Assembly (NCBI GenBank): GCA_002347755.1
Contig: DDXT01000053.1
Span: 1 to 23,631, forward strand
DNA from: Caryophanales bacterium UBA2253
GTDB lineage: Bacteria; Bacillota_I; Bacilli_A; ML615J-28; CAG-698
DNA: 23,631 bases
Direction: 5' to 3'
The translations under genes were made by a program, and so were the position numbers. Below the pieces are notes generated by a model. That model was not told where the DNA came from. It ran no database searches and was given only the letters and a program-made list of their open reading frames with translations. Shown here piece by piece: positions 6,927-15,587 of this stretch; within the stretch, counting starts at the first letter, position 1; each line of letters opens with the position of its first letter.

Positions 6927-9314
6927 GTGAAAGGGAAAATTTTGCATATATTGAAAGCCGTTGCTTCCGGGTTTATTTGGGGGTTAGGTCAAGTCTTCAA
7001 CAAGCAATATTGGAAAGCATTGTTTTTCTTTGTCTTTTTTGTAACGCTGTTTTCAATTGAAATTGGGACAAGCCGTTACATTTCCGGTTTTAGCCCGTAT
7101 GAGAAAGTGCCGGGCGTGGATTTTAATCAAAACTTTGTCAACCGCTTCATCAGCACTTACAAAGCGGACGTGCTGGACGGAATGCCAGCAATGACTTCTT
7201 TTGATACCTTTTACAACGAACACAAAGCCGATGACTTTACCTCGGAAGAACTGATCCAGTTTTTAGCCACCGACATCAAAGAAGGAAGCAAGATCAAGTA
7301 TTATGTGTTAGCCGAAGAACTGCAAGCTTCCGAAGCCAATAAGGGGAAAGACCGGGGAACCGATTTAGTTCCCGGCGAGAATGATGCGATCATTGCCAGT
7401 TTAACCGGCTTTACGCCCATCTTTACGACCTATCAATCTCCGGGAGGGATTGAATATTACAAGTATAATCAGGGGACTGCGGTCGACCCGGAATATGTGT
7501 ATATCAACGTCAATGATGAAAATGACCAATTGACAGCGACCGAGATAAGCGGTTTCGATCAGTTGGATCGGCCCGGAAACATTTACGCCAATGCTGATTA
7601 TTCGAAATTTTACAATGAAGTTGACATTTATAAAAACGCCGTTTTGACTGTTTACCGGTTTGACAATATCCTCGATGAGAACGACCGGATTCTTAAAACG
7701 GATCCTCTATCCTCGGCTTTAGCCAAGACTTCCAAAATTCCCGATTCTCTATTTTATAACGAAACTACCATCTATGGTTATTTCAACCCAGAAGGAAAAG
7801 GCGGAAAATATCGAGCGACGGCGTTTTCAACATATTTATCCGAGTATTTCGTTGATTTCCAAAGTTTGTACAAATCGAATACCTCCGAAGACTTCGCCAA
7901 GTTCAAACTTCGGGTTTACTTCGAAATGAATCCGGATATGAGAGAATACTTCGAAACAACCTTTGATAACTTCTTTTATGACCGAGCCGGATTCTTTTTG
8001 AAAGGTCTATGGGCCATCGTTTCTTTGGGAACGGCCGGGAAAACCGACTTTTACCAAATCGACAAGTTGTCAACCGCCATTGATGTCTCCGAGATCGGAG
8101 ATTCGGTTTTGACGAACCTTCCGATTCAAGGTCACAATTCGTCGTATTTGCTCATCAAAGGCTTGATTTCCACACTTTTGTTATTCTATTTTTTGATCAT
8201 CTTTATTTGGAACATCCGTGATGCTTATACAACCAGCAAGAATTTCCATGAAAATCACATTTTTGTGAGAGACAAGGAATATTTCAAGAAGATGTATGAG
8301 TCATCATTTGAATATATTGTACTTTTACCGGCTTTATTCGTGCTAACCTTTATCTCGATCATGCCGATTTTGTTTGGCTTCCTGATTGCCTTTACGTCCT
8401 ATAACGGCAACATGGCCGACGTGGGATTGTTCGATTGGGTTGGACTCGAAAACTTCATTCTGATTTTCAATTTTGGTGAAAACGTCGGCATTCCATTCGG
8501 TGCCACTTTCTGGAGAGTCTTCCTTTGGACGGTCATTTGGGCCATTTTCTCAACCGTCACTTGTTTCTTCGGAGGTTTCTTCCAGGCGGTCATCATTAAT
8601 TCGGAACGGGTGCCGCTCAAAAAATTCTGGAGAACGCTGCTAATTCTTCCTTGGGCGGTCCCGGCGATCATTTCCCAAATGGTCTTCGCCAACTTCTTTA
8701 ACGAAAACGGAGTTGTCAATGCCTTTCTCCAAAAAATCGGGGTTTATAAGATTCTGGAAAATTGGGGAATGTTGGGTCGGGGAATTGAAGAATTCCTGGC
8801 TGGTTCGCTGCCGAAACTATTCTATCTCGGCAATGAGAACATCCAATGGTTCACCAACCCGCATAATCCTTGGTTCGTTCGGATCGTCCTGATCATTGTC
8901 AACATCTGGCTGGGGTTCCCGTATTTCATGGCTCTTATGACCGGGATCATGGTTGGGATTGACAAAACTCTGTATGAGGCGGCCGACATCGACGGCGCCA
9001 ACAAATCTCAGAAGTTCAAATTGATTACTTTTCCATTGGTCATGTATTCGGCGGCTCCGCTGCTGGTCATGACTTTCTCAGGGAATTTCAATAATTTCGG
9101 TGTCATTTACTTCATCACTCAAGGCGGGGCCAACAACGGCTACAATACCGCTTTCGCCGGTGATACCGACATTCTGATATCGTGGATGTATACGCTGACG
9201 GTAAACGAGAAGTACTACAACATGGCTTCCGTATTCTCGATTTTGATCTTTTTCATTGTTGGATCAATTGCGGCTTGGAACTATTCCCGAACCCGAGCCT
9301 TTAAGGAGGATTAA
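6927..9314 (+). CDS. malF: maltodextrin ABC transporter permease with large extracytoplasmic insert
   Basis: Integral membrane subunit forming the translocation path with MalG. GTG start, chosen because AGGAGG (6915-6920) sits 6 nt upstream. The 795-residue length far exceeds E. coli MalF (about 514) and typical Bacillota MdxF (about 435). A cytoplasmic start and TM1 (about 30-48) lead to a long hydrophilic, presumably extracytoplasmic region (about 50-400). TM2 (about 405-428) and the permease core (about 460-790) follow. The core carries the EAA loop EAADIDGANKSQKF (684-697), which contacts the ATPase. The C-terminal FSGNFNNFGVIYFITQGG stretch is classical MalF. The insert may act like the MalF P2 loop in docking MalE, but I recognise no named domain in it. 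The last codons (AAG GAG GAT TAA) provide the malG ribosome binding site. Confidence 0.92.
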   Translation: MKGKILHILKAVASGFIWGLGQVFNKQYWKALFFFVFFVTLFSIEIGTSRYISGFSPYEKVPGVDFNQNFVNRFISTYKADVLDGMPAMTSFDTFYNEHKADDFTSEELIQFLATDIKEGSKIKYYVLAEELQASEANKGKDRGTDLVPGENDAIIASLTGFTPIFTTYQSPGGIEYYKYNQGTAVDPEYVYINVNDENDQLTATEISGFDQLDRPGNIYANADYSKFYNEVDIYKNAVLTVYRFDNILDENDRILKTDPLSSALAKTSKIPDSLFYNETTIYGYFNPEGKGGKYRATAFSTYLSEYFVDFQSLYKSNTSEDFAKFKLRVYFEMNPDMREYFETTFDNFFYDRAGFFLKGLWAIVSLGTAGKTDFYQIDKLSTAIDVSEIGDSVLTNLPIQGHNSSYLLIKGLISTLLLFYFLIIFIWNIRDAYTTSKNFHENHIFVRDKEYFKKMYESSFEYIVLLPALFVLTFISIMPILFGFLIAFTSYNGNMADVGLFDWVGLENFILIFNFGENVGIPFGATFWRVFLWTVIWAIFSTVTCFFGGFFQAVIINSERVPLKKFWRTLLILPWAVPAIISQMVFANFFNENGVVNAFLQKIGVYKILENWGMLGRGIEEFLAGSLPKLFYLGNENIQWFTNPHNPWFVRIVLIIVNIWLGFPYFMALMTGIMVGIDKTLYEAADIDGANKSQKFKLITFPLVMYSAAPLLVMTFSGNFNNFGVIYFITQGGANNGYNTAFAGDTDILISWMYTLTVNEKYYNMASVFSILIFFIVGSIAAWNYSRTRAFKED

Positions 9315-9316
9315 TC

Positions 9317-10372
9317 ATGCCTTTGTTTTTAACGCTACTTCTTGTTTATTTAGCCATCGTTCTTTACTTCACGCAGGATGCCATTGGGGCGGAAGTTTTT
9401 GAAAAAAAAGGCCATTCGCGATTTAAAGGCGCACTCTGGTCATTGATCCCCGTTTATGGCATAATACATTGTTTCAAAGCGCCATCAATCAAGAACGTTC
9501 AAAAAGGGACCTTCCTTCAGTTTTTTAGCATCAAAGAAATTTTAATGAAATTGTTGACGTTCGGGGAACTGGTCTTGTTGGCTGCGATCGTTTTGGTTCC
9601 GGTCATTTATTTGGTTGGATCCTCATTCTCGACGACTTCGGGATTGCCGACGACTTTTTGGCCCGCACACATGACGATTGCCAATTATACAAGGTTGTTT
9701 ACCGAAACGAAATTCTGGTACTGGTACAAAAACACCATCATCATCGCAGTGTTGAACATGGTTTTGGGAGTCGTCTTCATCACCGGCGCGGCTTATGTTT
9801 TTGCCCGGTTTAAATTCAAGGGCAAAAAAGTCGGATTGATCACCATTTTGGTTTTACAGGCCTTTCCGTCCTTCATGGGACTGATCGCCATGTTTACTTT
9901 GTTCGACACTTTTGGACTTTTGAACAAACCTTGGGCTTTGACCATCCTCTATGTTGGAGGAGCGATTCCGTTCAATCTTTGGCTGATCAAAGGCTATTTG
10001 CAACAAATCCCGAAAGACCTAGATGAGAGCGCCATGTTGGACGGCGCCAACAAATGGCAGATTTTCACGAAGATCATCCTGCCGCTTTCGGTTCCGATTT
10101 TGTCCTTTGTAGCTGTATCGCAATTCATGGCGCCATGGATGGACTACATGCTGCCAAACTATTTGTTGAACAGCCCGACTTATTCCGGGGACATCAAAGA
10201 GGTTTGGACGCTGGCCATTGGTTTGTTTGACATGATTTCCGGTCAGGATAAAGCCAATTACACGACTTTTGCGGCGGGAGCGCTCATCGTGGCTCTGCCA
10301 ATTACATTATTATATATGATTTTCCAACGTTATCTGATTCAAGGAATTACCGCTGGAGCAACAAAAGGATAA
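9317..10372 (+). CDS. malG: maltodextrin ABC transporter permease with N-terminal extension
   Basis: Second permease subunit of the maltodextrin importer. It begins 2 nt after the malF stop and uses AGGAGG (9304-9309) inside the end of malF, so translation is coupled. The 351 residues compare with about 280-300 for usual MalG. The extra part (about 1-80) contains one additional hydrophobic segment (about 3-18) and a short amphipathic region (about 39-52). The core has the standard TM set from about 82, the EAA loop ESAMLDGANKWQIF (237-250), and the typical MalG end QRYLIQGITAGATKG. The gene ends with tandem in-frame stops TAA TAG, then a terminator-like hairpin. Confidence 0.92.
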   Translation: MPLFLTLLLVYLAIVLYFTQDAIGAEVFEKKGHSRFKGALWSLIPVYGIIHCFKAPSIKNVQKGTFLQFFSIKEILMKLLTFGELVLLAAIVLVPVIYLVGSSFSTTSGLPTTFWPAHMTIANYTRLFTETKFWYWYKNTIIIAVLNMVLGVVFITGAAYVFARFKFKGKKVGLITILVLQAFPSFMGLIAMFTLFDTFGLLNKPWALTILYVGGAIPFNLWLIKGYLQQIPKDLDESAMLDGANKWQIFTKIILPLSVPILSFVAVSQFMAPWMDYMLPNYLLNSPTYSGDIKEVWTLAIGLFDMISGQDKANYTTFAAGALIVALPITLLYMIFQRYLIQGITAGATKG

Positions 10373-10375
10373 TAG

Positions 10376-10411
10376 AGAAAGACATGATGGGGTCATCATG
10401 TCTCTCTTTTT
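10376..10411 (+). terminator. terminator-like hairpin between malG and the alpha-glucosidase gene
   Basis: The inner stem pairs GACATGATG (10381-10389) with CATCATGTC (10394-10402) around the loop GGGT. It extends by four further pairs with one A-C mismatch and is followed by a short T run ending at 10411. This fits intrinsic termination or attenuation. Read-through is expected because the next gene has a good ribosome binding site right after it (10412-10416) and no obvious promoter of its own. Confidence 0.65.
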
Positions 10412-10421
10412 AGGAGTAAAT

Positions 10422-12113
10422 ATGAAAAAGGAATGGTGGAAGGAAGCTTTCGGTTATCAAATCTACATCCGAAGTTTCTTTGACGGAAACGATGATGGGA
10501 TCGGGGATCTTCCCGGCATCATCGAAAAACTCGAATACATAAAAAAACTGGGCGTGGACTTAATTTGGATCTGCCCGTTCTATGAATCACCGATGGATGA
10601 CAATGGTTATGATGTTTCTGATTTCTATTCGGTTTCAAAAGATTATGGGACCATTGGCGATATCCGAACTTTGATCCAAAGAGCCCACCGTTTAAACATT
10701 CGGGTCGTCATTGATTTGGTCCTAAACCATACTTCCGATGAACATCCTTGGTTCAAGGAGAGCCGAAAATCCCGGGATAACCCTTACCGCGATTATTACA
10801 TTTGGCAAAAACCGCGTTACAAAGACAACGTGCGCATTGAACCGACCAACTGGGCTTCATTTTTCGGAGGAAGCTGTTGGGAATATGAGGCTTTGACTGA
10901 CGAATATTACATGAAGATATTTTCCAAGAAAATGCCCGACCTCAATTGGAAAAACCCCAAAGTCATTGACGAGATAGTTAAAATGGCCACCTGGTGGTGC
11001 GAAATGGGAGTCGACGGCTTTCGGATCGATGCCGTTTCCCATCTGGCCAAAGCGGATTTTGTGGATTCGACGCAGTATCCGGATCAGGAGTTCAAACCGG
11101 AATGGGGAAAGTTTTCGAATCTTCCGAAACTGCATGATTATTTGAAAATCTTGAATGAAAGAGTTTTTTCGAAATATGACATTGTGACCATCGGCGAAGT
11201 CGGTGGCAATGCCCCGGTGAAGGACGGCGTCAATTTTACCCTTCCGGAAAACCAAGAACTGGATATGGTTTTCAATTTTGACCATAACTGGTGCAATAAC
11301 GGGTGGGGAGCCAAGAGCGGTTCTCAACTTTCAACCGATGTCAAACGGCTGAAAGAAGTGTTCAATAAATGGCAAAAAGGGTTGTTCGGACAGGGATGGA
11401 ATGCCATCTACTGGCTGAACCATGATCAACCGCGATTGGTTTCTCAATATGGAGATCCCGAACATTATCATGTTGAAAGCGCGAAAATGTTGGCGACGGC
11501 CTTGTATTTCATGTGGGGAACGCCTTTCATTTACAATGGGGAAGAAATCGGAATGTCCAATCCGGAATTCAAATCGATCGAAGATTTTCGCGATGTTTCC
11601 ACGATTACTCAATTTCACATCAACGTTGAGCGCTATCATCAGGATCCGGCCGAATACATCGCGGCTGCTTCATTCAGTTCCCGGGATAACGCTCGAAGCC
11701 TGATGCAATGGCGCGACGCGGAAAACGGCGGATTTTCGAAGGCCAAGCCATGGAATATCATCGGCGATTTCCATAAAATCAACGTTGAATCGCAGATCCA
11801 CGATCCTGATTCGATTTTTTCCTTTTACCGGAAGATCATTCAACTCCGGAAAGATAGTCCGTACAAAGATGTGATCATTTATGGAAAGTATGATCAGATC
11901 CTTGCGGATCACCCCCAAATATACGGTTACATCCGCGAATATGAAAACAAGCGAATTCTCGTTTTGGCCAATTTGCTAGCCAAACCGACGGCATTGGGCA
12001 ATCTCCCTTATCGGACCAAAACGATCATTCTGTCCAACTATATTAGAAAACAAGTTCCTGACATCATGAAGCCATTTGAAGCAATGGTCCTGGAATTAGA
12101 GGAGGATAAATAA
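10422..12113 (+). CDS. malL: cytoplasmic alpha-glucosidase / oligo-glucosidase (GH13_31-like)
   Basis: Releases glucose from the non-reducing end of imported malto-oligosaccharides. The start is ATG 10422, because AGGAG (10412-10416) lies 5 nt upstream and the earlier ATG at 10398 sits inside a terminator-like hairpin. The product is 563 residues with no signal peptide. GH13 motifs are DLVLNHTS (98-105), GFRIDAVSH with nucleophile D203, IGEVGG with acid/base E259, and NHDQPR with D335. The family marker MPDLNWKNP (about 171-179) is QPDLNWENP in many relatives. The residue after the nucleophile is Ala (A204); published work on this subfamily links Val there to alpha-1,6 preference and Ala/Thr to alpha-1,4, so a maltase activity is favoured. 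Trehalose-6-phosphate hydrolase or sucrose-type activities cannot be excluded. malQ follows after 1 nt. Confidence 0.88.
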   Translation: MKKEWWKEAFGYQIYIRSFFDGNDDGIGDLPGIIEKLEYIKKLGVDLIWICPFYESPMDDNGYDVSDFYSVSKDYGTIGDIRTLIQRAHRLNIRVVIDLVLNHTSDEHPWFKESRKSRDNPYRDYYIWQKPRYKDNVRIEPTNWASFFGGSCWEYEALTDEYYMKIFSKKMPDLNWKNPKVIDEIVKMATWWCEMGVDGFRIDAVSHLAKADFVDSTQYPDQEFKPEWGKFSNLPKLHDYLKILNERVFSKYDIVTIGEVGGNAPVKDGVNFTLPENQELDMVFNFDHNWCNNGWGAKSGSQLSTDVKRLKEVFNKWQKGLFGQGWNAIYWLNHDQPRLVSQYGDPEHYHVESAKMLATALYFMWGTPFIYNGEEIGMSNPEFKSIEDFRDVSTITQFHINVERYHQDPAEYIAAASFSSRDNARSLMQWRDAENGGFSKAKPWNIIGDFHKINVESQIHDPDSIFSFYRKIIQLRKDSPYKDVIIYGKYDQILADHPQIYGYIREYENKRILVLANLLAKPTALGNLPYRTKTIILSNYIRKQVPDIMKPFEAMVLELEEDK

Positions 12114-12114
12114 C

Positions 12115-13587
12115 ATGCGAGGAAGTGGAATTTTACTGCACATTTCTTCTTTGCCCAACCCTTACGGAATCGGCACATTTGGGAGAGAAGCATTTGAATT
12201 TGTAGACTTTTTGAAAAAATCGGGACAAAAATATTGGCAGGTTTTGCCATTGGGCCCAACTTCCTACGGAGATTCGCCGTACCAAACTTTTTCCGCGTTC
12301 GCCGGGAACCCGTATTTCATCGATCTGGATTTATTGTGTGAAAAAAAGCTGTTGGAGAAGAAAGAATGCGCGGTTCTTCGAACCGAGAATCAAGATACCG
12401 TCGATTTCTCTTTTCAATATCAATACCGGTTTCGGATCCTGAAGCTGGCTTTTAACCGATTTTTGAAGATCGGCGATTTTGATGATTTCATGGCGTTCGC
12501 CACCGAAAACTCCGAATGGCTGGATGATTATGCCATGTTCATGGCCATCAAAGACAACATGCCGGAAGGAAACTGGAGCGGTTGGCGGGATAATTTTAAA
12601 ACCCGTCAGCCGGAGGCCTTGGAATTATTCCGAAGCCGTCACCTGGACGACGTCAATTTTTGGAAATTTCTTCAATACGAATTTTCGAAACAATGGCAAG
12701 CTTTAAAAACCTATGCCAACCAAAATGGAATAAAAATCATCGGTGACATGCCAATTTATGTGGCTTACGATTCCAGCGATGTTTGGGCCAAGCCTAAATA
12801 TTGGCAACTTGACTCCGAACTCAATCCCGCTGCAGTGGCAGGAGTTCCGCCGGATTCTTTCGCGGTGACTGGTCAGTTATGGGGAAACCCTCTCTATAAT
12901 TATGATCTGATGGAAAGCGATGGATATCAATGGTGGATCAAACGAATCAGCGAAAGCCTGAAACTGTTTGATGTGGTCCGGATCGATCATTTCCGGGGCT
13001 TTGAGGCTTATTACTCCGTTCCTTTCGCGGACAAGACCGCCGAAAATGGTGTGTGGGTAAAAGGCCCGGGCATGAAGCTTTTCACAAAAGTGAAAGAAGA
13101 ACTGGGTGATGTCAGCATCATCGCGGAAGATTTGGGCTTTCTGACTAAGGAAGTTTATGATCTTTTGCGCGATTGCGGATACCCGGGGATGAAAATCCTT
13201 CAATTTGGATTCGACTCGGAAGCCGACAGTGAGTATTCCCCTCATAACTATGTGAAGAATTCGGTTGTTTATACCGGAACTCATGACAACTTGCCGATTG
13301 AAGCTTGGATCGGAACCTTAAGCGAAGAAAATTATCAATATTTTACCGATTATTTGCAGATCAAAAACCGCAACGAAGCCGGTTTTCGAGCCATTTTGGA
13401 ATGCTTGAAATCCGTTTGCGATACGGCGGTCATTCCAATGCAAGATTACCTGGGCTTGGGAGAAGAAGCCCGGTTCAATCGTCCTTCGTTCTTGGGCGGA
13501 AACTGGGTTTGGCGGATTCGAAAAACGGCCCTGACCTCGAAATTGGCGGAAAAAATCAATTATTGGGTCAAAGTCTTCCGGCGCTGA
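12115..13587 (+). CDS. malQ: 4-alpha-glucanotransferase (amylomaltase, GH77)
   Basis: Transfers glucan segments between maltodextrins, releasing glucose and making longer chains for phosphorylase. The 490-residue length is normal for amylomaltase. Visible hallmarks are RGSGILLHISSLP at the N-terminus, LPLGPTSYGDSPYQ (44-57), GDMPIYVAYDSSDVW (210-224), VAGVPPD, VRIDHFRGF with nucleophile D291, IIAEDLG with acid/base E338, and GTHDN with D391. The usual GTHDNDT reads GTHDNLP here, a small variation. QDYLGLGEEARFN near the C-terminus is also typical. The ATG is 1 nt after the upstream stop, with GAGGAGG inside the end of that gene, so the two are coupled. This is the last gene of the uptake operon; the next gene has its own promoter. 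Confidence 0.95.
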   Translation: MRGSGILLHISSLPNPYGIGTFGREAFEFVDFLKKSGQKYWQVLPLGPTSYGDSPYQTFSAFAGNPYFIDLDLLCEKKLLEKKECAVLRTENQDTVDFSFQYQYRFRILKLAFNRFLKIGDFDDFMAFATENSEWLDDYAMFMAIKDNMPEGNWSGWRDNFKTRQPEALELFRSRHLDDVNFWKFLQYEFSKQWQALKTYANQNGIKIIGDMPIYVAYDSSDVWAKPKYWQLDSELNPAAVAGVPPDSFAVTGQLWGNPLYNYDLMESDGYQWWIKRISESLKLFDVVRIDHFRGFEAYYSVPFADKTAENGVWVKGPGMKLFTKVKEELGDVSIIAEDLGFLTKEVYDLLRDCGYPGMKILQFGFDSEADSEYSPHNYVKNSVVYTGTHDNLPIEAWIGTLSEENYQYFTDYLQIKNRNEAGFRAILECLKSVCDTAVIPMQDYLGLGEEARFNRPSFLGGNWVWRIRKTALTSKLAEKINYWVKVFRR

Positions 13588-13608
13588 AAACGTCGGATCG
13601 CTAAGATC

Positions 13609-13643
13609 CCTTGGATGACTTTATCATGTTTTCTAAGGCTTTT
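13609..13643 (+). terminator. possible weak terminator after malQ
   Basis: CCTTGGA (13609-13615) can pair with TCTAAGG (13632-13638, one G-U pair) across a 16-base loop, followed by CTTTT. A competing small hairpin, GGATC/GATCC, lies at 13595-13609. Neither is strong, so some transcription may continue into the glg genes. Confidence 0.25.
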
Positions 13644-13675
13644 CCAAATTACCATCGCGTTCTTTTCTTTCTTTA

Positions 13676-13704
13676 TTGAATTGAACCCCGAAAAATAGTA
13701 TAAT
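13676..13704 (+). promoter_or_regulatory. promoter of the glycogen operon
   Basis: TTGAAT (13676-13681), a 17-nt spacer, and TATAAT (13699-13704), close to the sigma-A consensus. The start site would be near 13711 and the leader very short, about 17 nt, just covering the GAGGAGA ribosome binding site (13716-13722). No AAACCGTTAC decamer is visible nearby, unlike the divergent region upstream. Confidence 0.75.
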
Positions 13705-13727
13705 GAGTATGCCCTGAGGAGATATTG

Positions 13728-15584
13728 ATGAATTCAAAAACCCTTTATGATTTTCATAATAGTTATATCACTGACGCCTATGAATTTTTAGGTTGCCATC
13801 GCGAAGCGGACGGAGGCCATGTCTTTCGGGTCTTTGCGCCGCATGCTCAGGCCGTAAGCGTGGTCGGAGACTATAATGAATGGGATCCGGCGATCCATGC
13901 AATGCACCGCATTTCCGATCAAGGAATGTGGGAAACCAAAATTTTTGGACTTCCCATTTTTACGAACTATAAATACTGGATCAAAAACAAAAACAAATCT
14001 TTTTTCAAACAAGATCCCTATGGATACCATTTTGAGACCGACGGCGGGACCTGCGCCAAGATCTATGATTTGAATGAATTTCATTTTACCGATCAGGATT
14101 GGCAAGCCAAAAAAGCCGAGAAAAACATTTATGATTCGCCGATGAATGTCTATGAAGTTCACTTGGGATCCTGGAAAAGATATAAAAACAACAGTCCTTT
14201 CAACTACCGAAAAATAGCCGATGAGCTAATCCCTTATGCCAAGAAAATGGGTTTCACGCATCTTGAAGTGATGCCGATCATGGAATTCCCGTTCGAAGGT
14301 TCGTGGGGATACCAGGTCACTGGATATTTCAGCGTTACTTCTCGTTATGGACAACCCGCCGATTTCATGTACTTTGTCAACAAAGCCCATCAAAGCGGAC
14401 TGGGGGTTATCCTGGATTGGGTCCCGGCTCATTTTCCGAAAGACGATTTTGGTTTGTATGAGTTTGACGGCGAAGATGTTTATGAAGATCCGAATCCGTT
14501 CCGCCGGGAGCATGCCAATTGGGGAACCCGAATTTTCAATTTCAAGAAACCGGAAGTTAAATCATTCCTCATTTCCAGTGCCCGGTTTTTCTTTGAAAAA
14601 TACCATTTGGATGGTCTTCGGGTCGACGCGGTAGCTTCCATGCTTTATTTGGATTATGACCGGAAGGAATGGCAGTCGAACATTTACGGCGGCAATCACA
14701 ATTTGGAATCCATTGATTTTTTGAAGACGCTGAATACGGAGATCTTCAAATACTTTCCGAACGCTTTGATGATCGCCGAAGAATCAACCGATTTTGCGAA
14801 TGTATCCAAACCAGTTTATATGGGTGGCTTGGGCTTCAATTTCAAATGGAACATGGGCTGGATGAACGATACTCTTTATTACATGAAGACCAACCCGATG
14901 TTTCGCCGCCATCAACATAACAAACTGACTTTCTCTTTGGTCTATGCTTTCAGCGAAAATTATGTTTTACCGATCTCCCATGATGAAGTGGTTCATGGGA
15001 AACACTCCCTTTTGGATAAGATGCCAGGAACATACGATGAAAAATTCGCGAATCTTCGGGCCTTTTTGGGATATATGATGACTCACCCCGGGAAAAAACT
15101 AAACTTCATGGGGTATGAGTTTGGGCAGTTCACGGAATGGAACTATGCAAAGGAACTTGATTGGCTGCTTCTGGGCTACGAAAAACATCAAAAGTTATTC
15201 CAATATGTGAAAGACTTGAATAAATTTTATTTGAGCCACAGTTGCCTTTGGGAAATTGATTGTTCTTGGGAAGGGTTCAAATGGATCAACAGCGATGATG
15301 CTGATTATAATTGCCTTAGTTTCCGGCGGATCAATCGTCACAAACGCGAATTGATCATCGCCGTCAACTTTTCCGGGATTAATCTGACGGATTATCGGCT
15401 TGGTATCCGAAGCGGAAGTTACCAAGAAGTGATGAACAGCGACGCCTTGACTTATGGGGGAAATGGACTCCTTAATTCGAACCTGAGGACCTCGTCGGTC
15501 CCATGTCACGGTTCGGACTCATCACTGACTTTAAACATACCCGCTTTTTCCATTGTCATTTTGAAAAGAATCGGAAAGGAGTAG
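13728..15584 (+). CDS. glgB: 1,4-alpha-glucan (glycogen) branching enzyme (GH13_9)
   Basis: Introduces alpha-1,6 branches into glycogen. The start is ATG 13728, 5 nt after GAGGAGA; a TTG one codon earlier (13725) is too close to the ribosome binding site. The 618-residue protein has an N-terminal CBM48 domain (about 15-115, FRVFAPHAQAVSVVGDYNEWD). The catalytic barrel contains VYEVHLGSWKR (141-151), the region-I motif DWVPAHFP (230-237), GLRVDAVASMLYLDY with nucleophile D300, IAEEST with acid/base E351, and ISHDEVVHGK with D419. The C-terminal beta domain is complete. It lacks the additional N1 domain of E. coli GlgB, as in many Bacillota. It is the first gene of the glg operon, 3 nt before glgC. 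Confidence 0.95.
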   Translation: MNSKTLYDFHNSYITDAYEFLGCHREADGGHVFRVFAPHAQAVSVVGDYNEWDPAIHAMHRISDQGMWETKIFGLPIFTNYKYWIKNKNKSFFKQDPYGYHFETDGGTCAKIYDLNEFHFTDQDWQAKKAEKNIYDSPMNVYEVHLGSWKRYKNNSPFNYRKIADELIPYAKKMGFTHLEVMPIMEFPFEGSWGYQVTGYFSVTSRYGQPADFMYFVNKAHQSGLGVILDWVPAHFPKDDFGLYEFDGEDVYEDPNPFRREHANWGTRIFNFKKPEVKSFLISSARFFFEKYHLDGLRVDAVASMLYLDYDRKEWQSNIYGGNHNLESIDFLKTLNTEIFKYFPNALMIAEESTDFANVSKPVYMGGLGFNFKWNMGWMNDTLYYMKTNPMFRRHQHNKLTFSLVYAFSENYVLPISHDEVVHGKHSLLDKMPGTYDEKFANLRAFLGYMMTHPGKKLNFMGYEFGQFTEWNYAKELDWLLLGYEKHQKLFQYVKDLNKFYLSHSCLWEIDCSWEGFKWINSDDADYNCLSFRRINRHKRELIIAVNFSGINLTDYRLGIRSGSYQEVMNSDALTYGGNGLLNSNLRTSSVPCHGSDSSLTLNIPAFSIVILKRIGKE

Positions 15585-15587
15585 CGC

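Noticed and set aside
10398..10421. Upstream ATG extending the alpha-glucosidase by eight residues
   Set aside because: It is inside the hairpin arm with no ribosome binding site before it, and the extra residues are not family-like. ATG 10422 has AGGAG at correct spacing.
13725..13727. TTG as the glgB start codon
   Set aside because: Only 2 nt from the GAGGAGA site; the next codon is ATG with 5-nt spacing, which is preferred.
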